Below are positions 1-6,161 of a stretch of 21,358 nt of DNA, in pieces (position 1 is the stretch's first letter; every line of letters starts with the position of its first letter). A model generated the notes under the pieces. That model saw only the letters and a list, made by a program, of their open reading frames with translations. It had not been told where the DNA came from and ran no database searches. A program made the position numbers and the translations under genes. Origin of the DNA: an uncultured Pedobacter sp. (GTDB lineage Bacteria > Bacteroidota > Bacteroidia > Sphingobacteriales > Sphingobacteriaceae); contig CALLKE010000268.1 in NCBI GenBank assembly GCA_938008555.1, positions 1 through 21,358 on the forward strand, in the 5' to 3' direction.

Positions 1-184
1 AGTCATATGCGCCCCTGTTCCTTTTAATATTGCTGTCAAGTGTCAAGGTTTGGGCCAATTCTAACGCTAGTAAAATCCCGGGGCTCTGCCACCCGTCTAA
101 CTTAATAGCCAGGGAGGACCCGTGCATACCAATGCCAGGACACGCCTGTGGTGTAATCTGTGTTGTGACCTCTCGAGCGCTCAT
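1..184 (-). CDS. Partial hypothetical protein, runs off left edge
   Basis: An open frame starts at ATG 184-182 and stays open for 61 codons to the first base of the window. The start overlaps the stop of the small gene upstream (TAATGA arrangement), which suggests translational coupling. The visible N-terminus begins MSAREVTTQITPQ and later has a stretch rich in Leu and Ala (SPGILLALELAQTL) that could be a helix. No domain is recognised. An alternative start for a different frame lies at 6-4, preceded by AGGGG, so a second gene may begin right at the edge. The arrangement fits the third or fourth gene of the minus-strand operon headed by the RuvC-like resolvase. It is called as a gene because the frame stays open and the spacing is operon-like; its function is unknown. 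Confidence 0.5.
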   Translation of the reverse strand, partial: MSAREVTTQITPQACPGIGMHGSSLAIKLDGWQSPGILLALELAQTLTLDSNIKRNRGAYD

Positions 185-312
185 TAACCCATAGCATTCA
201 ACCCTATTTCACGTTCATTTATTTCTGTTACCAAGCCTTTATTCAGCGTTGCGATTAATAACGTCCGCAGCATGTTAACTATTTTTGTGCGAAAGTTTGA
301 ATCAGCTATCAC
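184..312 (-). CDS. Small hypothetical protein (42 aa, GTG start)
   Basis: A GTG codon at 312-310 is preceded by AAGGA with an 8-base spacer. It opens a 42-codon frame ending in TAA at 186-184, which overlaps the next start. The peptide begins MIADSNFRTKIVNMLRTL and has mixed charged and hydrophobic character, with two likely helices and no signal peptide or membrane segment. The ribosome binding site and the 1-base stop/start overlap are the main reasons for calling it real. No family is recognised. It sits about 80 bases downstream of the DUF6378-like gene in the same orientation. Confidence 0.5.
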   Translation of the reverse strand: MIADSNFRTKIVNMLRTLLIATLNKGLVTEINEREIGLNAMG

Positions 313-392
313 TCAATAAATCCTTGTATTGTTTGCTTGAGAGTTATATTCAGCATTGCGTATCAATGTGTTCGCCTAAACAAAATATTTAT

Positions 393-647
393 TCATCGCA
401 GATCGCTTAAGCATGCAGCGTAACCTGCGACATCCACCAGGCTATCGTAATGGCCAGGGTTCTTTTGTAGCCGAGCAATCTTTAAATCCAGCATCATCAG
501 TCCTACTTGGGCAGGCGTTACAGTAATTCCCAAGAGAAGCGACCAGCGTTTAGCAATATGCTCAAAATTCTCTTTGGGCGAGCCATACATTTTTTGTCGT
601 TCTTCAATCGTTGATATGGATTGCTCCAGTAATCGTTTGCCATTCAT
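393..647 (-). CDS. Small phage-type protein, DUF6378-like
   Basis: This 84-residue protein begins MNGKRLLEQSISTIEERQKMYGSP. The pattern 'ERQKMYGSPKENFEHIAKRW...TPAQVGLMMLDLKIARLQKNPGHYDSLVDVAGYAA' matches a family of small phage proteins (DUF6378-like) often found among replication and nucleotide-metabolism genes. The conserved Tyr-Gly, His and Asp-Ser-x-x-Asp-x-Ala-Gly-Tyr positions are visible, but the biochemical role is not established. I chose the start at 647 because it overlaps the stop of the resolvase gene as ATGA and has GGGAGC upstream. A start ten codons earlier exists but lies inside the resolvase gene. It is very probably co-translated with the resolvase. Confidence 0.75.
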   Translation of the reverse strand: MNGKRLLEQSISTIEERQKMYGSPKENFEHIAKRWSLLLGITVTPAQVGLMMLDLKIARLQKNPGHYDSLVDVAGYAACLSDLR

Positions 648-1108
648 TGTTCTGCTCCCATATTGTCTTGTGCCCATAGCAATAACGCCAGGCTATCGGC
701 TTCATTATCATCAACAGGATTAAATCCTTTGGCCTTGATGGCGGTAATGATTTCCTCTTTGCTCGCATTACCTTTACCGGTGGCATGACGCTTAATCGTG
801 CCAACCCCTACACCTTGATAAGGGATTTCATGATCTTCACACCACGCGGTGAGATGCGCTAAGAACCCGCCATAAATATGGGCAGCATCAACGCCTAAAT
901 GCCTGCGTACTTCTTCAAAATAGACAGCTTTAATGTCCGCCTTTTGTTTTAGGGAATCCAAAAAATGTCTGAAACGTAAAAAGCGCATACCACCGCCACT
1001 AAAGCGCGAAGTATGAAAGCTCTCACTTCCACTAAAGACACGACCTTTAGTGAGCAGAGCCCACCCGGTTTGTGTTCCTAAATCAAAAGCGAGTATTGCG
1101 TCCATCAT
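644..1108 (-). CDS. RuvC-like Holliday junction resolvase / RNase H-fold nuclease
   Basis: This 154-residue protein has the RuvC arrangement of acidic residues. The first Asp lies in the N-terminal strand (AFDLGTQTGWA, D9), Glu follows in 'VYFEEVRRH' (about E65/E66), and the C-terminal 'DDNEADSLALLLWA' supplies the last acids (about D133-D138). Phage and prophage versions of this family resolve branched DNA formed during replication and recombination, using two divalent metal ions. The length is typical for phage RuvC-like proteins. The start is uncertain: ATG at 1108, 1105 and 1120 are possible, and I prefer 1108 since the product then begins just before the first strand. It leads the minus-strand operon and faces the repeat-rich control region and the plus-strand replication genes. 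Confidence 0.82.
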   Translation of the reverse strand: MMDAILAFDLGTQTGWALLTKGRVFSGSESFHTSRFSGGGMRFLRFRHFLDSLKQKADIKAVYFEEVRRHLGVDAAHIYGGFLAHLTAWCEDHEIPYQGVGVGTIKRHATGKGNASKEEIITAIKAKGFNPVDDNEADSLALLLWAQDNMGAEQ

Positions 1109-1229
1109 GTGCGATCCCATCGATTGAATATTGTTGAGTAGAGATTAGGTTCAGCAAATAGATTTTAGCTGTTCGGCTAATGACGAAAATAAGATCAAAA
1201 AGGTGTGGCTTGATTTTAGAGACGCGCTT

Positions 1230-1475
1230 CTTCCCGATATATTTTCCATCCATGGGAAATGGTCATAGCCATTCCCATTGGATATGTATATATACAACCG
1301 GCGGGAAGTGGGAAGTGCTTATATATCAAGGGTTTGCGACCACTTCCCGGCCGGAAGCAGAAACGGGAACGGGAAGTGGTGGGAAGTCCGGAAACCCATA
1401 TATATCAATGAATTAGCAGATACCCGATCACTTCCCGCCACAGCACTTCCCGTCGGGAAGACGGGAACGGGAAGT
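1230..1475. repeat. GGGAAGT / ACTTCCC iteron-like array
   Basis: Exact GGGAAGT occurs at 1303, 1310, 1371, 1381 and 1469, and its complement ACTTCCC at 1342, 1430 and 1445, giving eight exact copies in about 175 bases. Degenerate copies include CTTCCCG at 1230, CCGGAAG at 1351, GGGAAC at 1365 and 1463, and GGGAAGA at 1455. Some are in direct tandem (1303/1310; 1365/1371; 1463/1469). Others form inverted pairs, for example CTTCCCG-T-CGGGAAG at 1446-1460. TATATAT tracts lie between them (1287-1294, 1320-1326, 1399-1405), and TATATATCAA occurs twice. The layout resembles replication iterons beside AT-rich unwinding sequence, or a cluster of sites for one DNA-binding protein. Which of these is correct cannot be told from sequence alone. 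Confidence 0.75.
1245..1282. repeat. Imperfect inverted repeat upstream of the array
   Basis: The arm CCATGGGAAATGG is followed six bases later by CCATTCCCATTGG, forming an imperfect dyad. It shares the GGGAA/TTCCC core with the neighbouring array, so it may be a diverged member of the same set of sites. No gene overlaps it. Confidence 0.4.
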
Positions 1476-1597
1476 AGAAAATCAACCTATGTCATAAAAC
1501 CAAATCCTGTTTTTATCATTTTACTCTCATCCAATCTGAGTGACTTAACCCAGCCATTTCACCCCTCATATCCCCAAAATTCCAACATTTGATTTTC

Positions 1598-1684
1598 GCG
1601 GTCTTATTTATTTTTACCTCGATCTGAATCTCTCATCCTACCCCCAGTAAAACCTGAGCTGATCCTTGGCCTGCGGTCTTATTT
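1598..1684. repeat. 12-base direct repeat GCGGTCTTATTT, 75 bases apart
   Basis: GCGGTCTTATTT occurs exactly at 1598-1609 and again at 1673-1684, both upstream of the sigma-factor gene. A 12-base exact repeat in a short intergenic stretch is unlikely by chance. It could be a pair of promoter or regulator-binding elements. No further copy was noticed in the window. Confidence 0.5.
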
Positions 1685-1761
1685 GAAAAGTTAGCGTCCC
1701 TGCTGAATTAGAGCCCCTCTCGGCATTCTTGAAGGACACAAACCAATCAAGGAGACCGCTG

Positions 1762-2361
1762 ATGAGATCGAGAAATCGTTACCCAGGGATGGACAATACC
1801 ATCGTCAAACAAATCCAGTATCACGCATGGCGTTTGAAACAAATGCCCTGTTTTTTTAGCGAAGAAATTGAAGATGTTGAGCAGGAATTATTATGCGAAG
1901 TCTTTGAGTGCTTAAGCAAATTCAACAAAGAAAAAAGCAGCCTTGGCACCTTTGTCGATCAGATCATTACGCGTCGTTCAAACAATATGATCCAGCGCCG
2001 GTTAAGCATTAAACGTGGTGGCCGTACCACCACCATATCGCTCGATATCGTAGATGATTTTGGCGTAGCGATGGTTGATACGATCCCAGATCCCCACGAA
2101 AGAAATCTTGATTTTGTCATTGATGTTGCCCAAGCCCTTGGCGCGGTGCCAGAGCCATGGCGGGAATTCGCTACCTTGCTGCAAACCCACACGATTACTG
2201 AGGTTGCAAGCCTAACCGGTAAGTCCAGGGCTGCCATTTACCGCATCTTAGAGCAGCTCAGACCCTGCTTTATCGATCTATTACCTTACCTAAACCAAGT
2301 TGGACACACGGAACTTGAAACCGGAATAAAACCATCAACCAAAGGAGAAGCCCATGACTAA
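1762..2361 (+). CDS. Sigma-70-like RNA polymerase sigma factor (element-encoded)
   Basis: This 199-residue protein has two blocks. The first, about residues 33-82 (SEEIEDVEQELLCEVF...FNKEKSSLGTFVDQIITRRSNNMIQRR), matches sigma region 2, with the typical 'DVEQE' start and the 'GTFVxxIxxRxxNNxI' pattern. The second, about residues 142-167 (HTITEVASLTGKSRAAIYRILEQLR), is a region 4 helix-turn-helix. No region 3 is evident, so the layout is of the ECF type. The start at ATG 1762 is preferred over TTG 1729 because AAGGAGA lies six bases upstream of it. It heads the plus-strand operon, and its stop overlaps the next start by 8 bases. It could direct polymerase to element promoters, possibly its own; the target promoters are not identified. 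A phage transcription activator with a sigma-like fold is the alternative. Confidence 0.78.
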   Translation: MRSRNRYPGMDNTIVKQIQYHAWRLKQMPCFFSEEIEDVEQELLCEVFECLSKFNKEKSSLGTFVDQIITRRSNNMIQRRLSIKRGGRTTTISLDIVDDFGVAMVDTIPDPHERNLDFVIDVAQALGAVPEPWREFATLLQTHTITEVASLTGKSRAAIYRILEQLRPCFIDLLPYLNQVGHTELETGIKPSTKGEAHD

Positions 2362-2815
2362 CATCATCCCATTATGTTTTTTAGACGAAGCAAAAACAGA
2401 GGATATCAGCAAATTATCGGTTACCGATTTGCTTTCACTGCAAGCCCGTATCGATAGGCTTTCTGCTGAAGTCAAACGGCATAAGAGCATTTTAGATAAT
2501 GCCCTTGAGCTGAAATTTGCAGACAAAGCTAAAAATGCCTTGCAAGCAGATGGACGTGATACCGGCACAGTCCATTTTATAGAAGACCACCACAAAATCA
2601 CCGCTGATTTACCTAAGAAAGTGGTTTGGGATCAAAGCAAATTAACCGATCTCATCGCCAAAATCCCTGCTGAAGATCGCAGCCAATACATCAAGGCCAA
2701 TTACAGCATTGATGAACGCAGATACCTGATGTGGCCTGAAACCTTAAAGAATTTCTTTAGTGAAGCCAGGACCGTGCAAGTCGGTAAACCCAAATTTTCA
2801 ATTCAAGAGGATTAA
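2354..2815 (+). CDS. Hypothetical phage-type protein with N-terminal coiled coil
   Basis: This 153-residue protein has a helical N-terminal half. About residues 17-50 have heptad-like spacing (LSVTDLLSLQARIDRLSAEVKRHKSI), suggesting a coiled coil. The C-terminal half contains 'DLPKKVVWDQSKL...IKANYSIDERRYLMWPETLKNFFSEARTVQVGKPKFSI', a conserved-looking segment that I associate with uncharacterised phage proteins encoded beside recombination genes. AAGGAGA precedes the ATG, and the start overlaps the sigma-factor stop. Only 5 bases separate it from the Sak4-like gene, so it probably works with the recombination proteins, for example as a loader or partner. No catalytic motif is visible. Confidence 0.7.
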   Translation: MTNIIPLCFLDEAKTEDISKLSVTDLLSLQARIDRLSAEVKRHKSILDNALELKFADKAKNALQADGRDTGTVHFIEDHHKITADLPKKVVWDQSKLTDLIAKIPAEDRSQYIKANYSIDERRYLMWPETLKNFFSEARTVQVGKPKFSIQED

Positions 2816-2820
2816 ACAAT

Positions 2821-3624
2821 ATGAGCTTGAAAATCATTAGCGCTGAAGAGCGCTTAAAAAATCATACCGGGGTAAAGATGGTGATTTTTGGTCCATTTGG
2901 GATCGGAAAGACGAGTCTGTTAAACACCTTAGAGCAACCCACACTTTGTATTGATATGGAGGCAGGATTGCTTGCCGTTCAAAGCTGGAACGGAGACTCC
3001 ATTAATGTGCGCACCTGGGAAGAAGCTCGTGATATTGCCTGCTTGTTGGGCGGTCCTAACCCTGCACTCCGATCAGAGCAACCTTACAGCCAAAAACATT
3101 ATGCGCATGTTTGTAATCAGTATGGTGATCCAAAAGCATTACAAAACTACAGCTGCGTTTTTATCGACAGTATTACGGTTGCCTCACGCCTTTGTTTGCA
3201 ATGGGCCAAGTCTCAACCAGAAGCCGTTTCAGAGCGTAGCGGTAAAGCGGATACAAGAGCAGCATACGGTTTACTCGCTCAGGAAATGATTGCTTGGATC
3301 AACCAGTTTCAGCACATCCCTAATAAAGACATTATTTTCGTTGGGATTTTAGAACAACGCTTCGATGAATTTAATCGCAGCCATTGGAGCCCGCAATGCG
3401 AAGGCGCCAAAACCGCCAATGAGATCCCCGGCATTGTGGATGAGGTGATCAGCATGGTCGGCATTAAAACCAATGAAGATCAACCCGCCAAACGCTGTTT
3501 CATCTGTCAGACCATCAATCAATGGGATTACCCGGCCAAGGACCGCAGTGGTGCACTCGATGTGATAGAACCACCTCATCTTGGAGGGCTACTCAGCAAA
3601 ATCAAACAACATCGCAAGCAATAA
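2821..3624 (+). CDS. Sak4-like RecA-fold ATPase (phage single-strand annealing type)
   Basis: This 267-residue protein has a Walker A motif GPFGIGKTS at residues 24-32, a short strand 'TLCIDMEAGL' at 41-50, and a Walker B strand 'CVFIDS' at 112-117, followed by 'GKADTRAAYGLLAQEMIAWINQFQ'. This is the layout of the AAA_24/Sak4 group, a minimal RecA core used by phages for annealing or strand exchange with an SSB partner. Length and the lack of an N-terminal domain fit Sak4 rather than full RecA. GAGG precedes the start. The next gene is a putative ssDNA-binding protein, matching the usual Sak4-SSB pairing. Other phage NTP-binding proteins with this fold are the alternative. Confidence 0.82.
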   Translation: MSLKIISAEERLKNHTGVKMVIFGPFGIGKTSLLNTLEQPTLCIDMEAGLLAVQSWNGDSINVRTWEEARDIACLLGGPNPALRSEQPYSQKHYAHVCNQYGDPKALQNYSCVFIDSITVASRLCLQWAKSQPEAVSERSGKADTRAAYGLLAQEMIAWINQFQHIPNKDIIFVGILEQRFDEFNRSHWSPQCEGAKTANEIPGIVDEVISMVGIKTNEDQPAKRCFICQTINQWDYPAKDRSGALDVIEPPHLGGLLSKIKQHRKQ

Positions 3625-3642
3625 TTTTCAAGGAGACAGAAT

Positions 3643-4209
3643 ATGGATTACTCATTTTTAAATGATTTAAATAACGCCCCACAAAACCAAGGATTTAGCT
3701 TAATTCCAACAGGCAGCAACTTAAAAGCCTCCGTTTGTATTAAACCGGGTGGTCATGGTCCTGAAGGTTGGTTTACCCAAAGTAAGTCTAGTCAGTCGGT
3801 GTATTTAAATATGGATTTTACGATTATCGATCGTGAATATTCTGGCCGCATTATCCATCAAATGATTGGGATCCAAGGCACTAAACGCAATGAAAAAGGT
3901 GAAGATGTTTGGGGATTAATGGGACGCGCAACGTTGAGGGCAATTATTGAATCTGCTTATGGCATTCTTCCAAAAGATGAGTCCCCGCAGGCTCAACAAA
4001 AAAGAATGTTGCAGGATATTAGCAGCATGAACGGTCTGATCTGTATCGTAAAAGTTGGCATCGACGTTGATCCAACAGGTGAACATCCAGATCGCAATAA
4101 AATTGCCGGGATTATCACTCCAGATATGGCCATTTACCGAAAATTAATGGGGCAAGATGTTAGCCAGACGGTAGCTCCTAGCAATCTGCCTGAATGGCTT
4201 AACCGTTAA
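3643..4209 (+). CDS. Putative phage ssDNA-binding protein (DUF669-like)
   Basis: The product is 188 residues long. Its opening 'MDYSFLNDLNNAPQNQGFSLIPTG' followed by a beta-rich body (ASVCIKPGG..., SVYLNMDFTIIDREYSGRIIHQMIGIQG, GLICIVKVGIDV) resembles phage proteins of the DUF669 type proposed to bind single-stranded DNA. It lies directly after the Sak4-like ATPase gene, with AAGGAG upstream of the start, and such proteins commonly pair. The C-terminus ends 'SNLPEWLNR' without the acidic tip of bacterial SSB. The last A of its stop codon is also the first base of an upstream ATG option of the next gene. The function is inferred from fold-like pattern and context only. Confidence 0.65.
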   Translation: MDYSFLNDLNNAPQNQGFSLIPTGSNLKASVCIKPGGHGPEGWFTQSKSSQSVYLNMDFTIIDREYSGRIIHQMIGIQGTKRNEKGEDVWGLMGRATLRAIIESAYGILPKDESPQAQQKRMLQDISSMNGLICIVKVGIDVDPTGEHPDRNKIAGIITPDMAIYRKLMGQDVSQTVAPSNLPEWLNR

Positions 4210-4220
4210 TGGAGATGATT

Positions 4221-5264
4221 ATGATGCGTCAACATCCGGCGACCCATGTGCCAAAACCATACGAATTGCTCCTGTATAACGGTGATTTTAAATCAAAAGA
4301 ATATCTTGAGATAGGTGATGAATTAATGGGTGCAGAAGGTAAGCCATTGTTACTCACCGACATGCGCCAAAGCTTAGAAGAAGCTTTTGAAATTCGTCCC
4401 ATCAAAGGTCCATCTTTTTTGTCAGGAGCCAATGATTATATCCATTTAGTGCGGACAGGCTGCAATGTTGCCCAGCAAACCAAAACACTGCCCATGTGGG
4501 AATACTTTCAGCAATCCGCTCATTTTAAAAGTGTGTATTTGTTATATCGCAGTAGCGTTGATTTTTCAGCATCTGTTGACGTTCCTATCGATCCCTATTT
4601 TTTAGGATTGTTATTGGGTGATGGGTGTTTTAAGAATGCGACTCCAAGCATTACAACGCCAGATTCAGAAATCATCGCCTATTGTTTTGCAATCTCAGAA
4701 AGGATGGGCCTGCAAGTACGCATCCATCAAATCCCAGGTAATCAAGCCAACAGTTATTATTTTAGTACACCTCCCGGTGCCGCTAATCCATTAACGCAAA
4801 AATTAAAAGCGCTTGGTCTCTACGATAAATTATCGGCTGAAAAATTCATTCCAAAAATTTACAAAGTGGCTGACAAGACAACGCGCGCTGAAATTCTTGC
4901 AGGACTACTCGATACCGATGGTTACATGCTGCATAAAACCTTCGAATACACGACCGCTTCCAAACAATTAGCTTTAGACGTTGCCTTTATTGCGCAAAGC
5001 CTTGGCTTGATGGCGCTTCCTAAAGAAAAAACCGTCGATGGGCAAGTCTATTATCGCTTTTGCATTTATGGCGATTTTAGCGATATCCCTATCAAAATTG
5101 GCAGAAAAATTCCTGGTCCCAGACTCCAAAAACGGGATGCATTACGAACAGGTTTTACTGTGCACCCAATAGGCAAAAAAACCATTACGCAACTTTATTT
5201 TGATGAGAAAAACCCACGTTTTCTCAAATCAGATTTTATGGTTATGGAAGGATTAACGAGGTAA
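4221..5264 (+). CDS. Free-standing LAGLIDADG endonuclease, probable relic intein
   Basis: This 347-residue protein carries two LAGLIDADG-type motifs, FLGLLLGDG (about 127-135) and LAGLLDTDG (about 226-234), each with the acidic residue needed for metal-dependent DNA cleavage. Around them are remnants of an intein splicing domain. The N-terminal 'YELLLYNGDFKSKEYLEIGDELMGAEGKP' matches the intein start region, and the C-terminal 'QLYFDEKNPRFLKSDFMVMEGLTR' matches the final intein strands. The catalytic first Cys appears to be replaced by Ala (HPAT, codon 4239-4241), and the terminal His-Asn is missing, so splicing is not expected. ATG 4221 is chosen because GGAG lies six bases upstream; ATG 4209 and 4215 are possible. 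It lies inside the recombination operon, between the SSB-like and nuclease genes, and may be a mobile passenger. Confidence 0.75.
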   Translation: MMRQHPATHVPKPYELLLYNGDFKSKEYLEIGDELMGAEGKPLLLTDMRQSLEEAFEIRPIKGPSFLSGANDYIHLVRTGCNVAQQTKTLPMWEYFQQSAHFKSVYLLYRSSVDFSASVDVPIDPYFLGLLLGDGCFKNATPSITTPDSEIIAYCFAISERMGLQVRIHQIPGNQANSYYFSTPPGAANPLTQKLKALGLYDKLSAEKFIPKIYKVADKTTRAEILAGLLDTDGYMLHKTFEYTTASKQLALDVAFIAQSLGLMALPKEKTVDGQVYYRFCIYGDFSDIPIKIGRKIPGPRLQKRDALRTGFTVHPIGKKTITQLYFDEKNPRFLKSDFMVMEGLTR

Positions 5265-5266
5265 TT

Positions 5267-5476
5267 ATGAATAATCATAGCATACAATTTAACAACGCTT
5301 CAGACATCAGGCCTCATTTACATGTGATTCCACAAGATGATGATCGCGAGCATTTATATCTGGCCGGGCAATTGATGAAGCATCTGCAAGATTTAGGACT
5401 TAATAAAGCCATTGGTCAAATTACCGTCGGCGATTTATTGAAAATCAGCAAAGAGCTCAATCATGCAAGATATTAA
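5267..5476 (+). CDS. Small hypothetical protein (69 aa)
   Basis: This acidic to neutral small protein contains 'DREHLYLAGQLMKHLQDLGLNKAIGQITVGDLLKISKELNHARY', which looks mostly helical and could be a compact dimerising or DNA-binding fold. GAGGT precedes the ATG, only 2 bases after the previous stop. Its 3' end overlaps the nuclease gene by 14 bases. No catalytic motif or family is recognised. Tight coupling with the PD-(D/E)XK gene suggests a partner role. Confidence 0.65.
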   Translation: MNNHSIQFNNASDIRPHLHVIPQDDDREHLYLAGQLMKHLQDLGLNKAIGQITVGDLLKISKELNHARY

Positions 5477-6158
5477 TGCACTCATTGAGCAAGGGTTGCA
5501 ACAATCCGAATCTCGCAAAACACCTAGAAATTACTTGGGTGCATCAAGTTTGGGAGATGCTTGTGACAGACGTATTCAATACCAATATCTGGGTACGAAA
5601 GCAGACCATGAATTCACTGGCAAACAACTTAAAACATTTGCCATGGGGCATTTACTTGAGAATTTAATTATCTCATGGATGCAGTTGGTCGGTTTTGAAT
5701 TAAGCACGCGCAATAAGCAAGGTGATCAATATGGTTTTGAAATAGCAGGTGGAAAAATAGCTGGTCATATTGATGGCGTATTGCTTTCAGGTCCAACTGG
5801 CTTTTCTTATCCAGCGCTGTGGGAATGTAAAACCATGAATCAAAAATATTGGCGTGATTGTGTGACTCGCGGCCTAGCCTTATCTCATCCCCATTATTTT
5901 GCGCAAGTGCAGCTTTACATGGCCTATATGCAGCTCGATGAACATCCGGCACTTGTGACGATATTAAACAAAGACTCCTCAGAATTGCATCATGAATGGA
6001 TCCAGTTTGATGCAGCTATTGCACAGCGCTATTCCGATCGCGCAGCACATATTCTTAAAGCATGCCAAGCAAGTGAATGGTTGCCCAGAATAGCTAAAGA
6101 TCCCAATTATTTTATATGCAAAAGCTGTCGGTGGCAGAAAACATGTTGGAATGGGTAG
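5463..6158 (+). CDS. PD-(D/E)XK nuclease with four-cysteine (Fe-S type) cluster, Cas4/AddB-like
   Basis: This 231-residue protein has the core PD-(D/E)XK motifs: 'GHLLENL' (E66), 'GHIDGVL' (D104), 'LWECKTM' (E121, K123) and 'QVQLYMAY' (Q150/Y152). Cys34 near the N-terminus and Cys219, Cys222 and Cys228 at the C-terminus (ICKSCRWQKTCW) are spaced as in Cas4 and AddB nucleases, where they hold a 4Fe-4S cluster. It is probably a 5'-to-3' or end-processing exonuclease that makes single strands for the Sak4/SSB pair. No cas1 or cas2 gene or CRISPR array is present, so this is a phage recombination nuclease rather than part of an adaptation system. The start overlaps the preceding small gene, and the stop lies 3 bases before the primase-helicase. 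Confidence 0.85.
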   Translation: MQDINALIEQGLQQSESRKTPRNYLGASSLGDACDRRIQYQYLGTKADHEFTGKQLKTFAMGHLLENLIISWMQLVGFELSTRNKQGDQYGFEIAGGKIAGHIDGVLLSGPTGFSYPALWECKTMNQKYWRDCVTRGLALSHPHYFAQVQLYMAYMQLDEHPALVTILNKDSSELHHEWIQFDAAIAQRYSDRAAHILKACQASEWLPRIAKDPNYFICKSCRWQKTCWNG

Positions 6159-6161
6159 CGT

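Larger units (their letters stand above)
1121..1761. other. Divergent control region without convincing genes
   Basis: This stretch of about 640 bases separates the minus-strand resolvase operon from the plus-strand sigma-factor operon. The left half holds the GGGAAGT array and TATATAT tracts. The right half (about 1490-1761) is pyrimidine-rich and contains a 12-base direct repeat. Open frames across the array are rich in Gly, Ser and Thr because they translate the repeats, and they show no domain, so they are not called. Promoters must lie here for both operons, but only weak matches to a sigma-70 promoter can be seen (for example TTGAAA at 1683). The operons may use other promoter classes or need an activator. 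Confidence 0.6.

Noticed and set aside
1230..1475. Reading the GGGAAGT array as CRISPR
   Set aside because: The repeated word is only 7 bases, occurs in both orientations and has irregular spacing; no cas1, cas2 or effector gene is present.
1180..1592. Two plus-strand open frames of 78 and 104 codons across the repeat array
   Set aside because: They translate the GGGAAGT repeats into low-complexity Gly/Ser/Thr-rich sequence, overlap each other and lack a domain or clear ribosome binding site.
5463..6158. Calling the Fe-S-type nuclease a CRISPR Cas4
   Set aside because: The motifs fit, but the gene lies in a phage recombination operon with no other cas gene, so a phage exonuclease is more likely.
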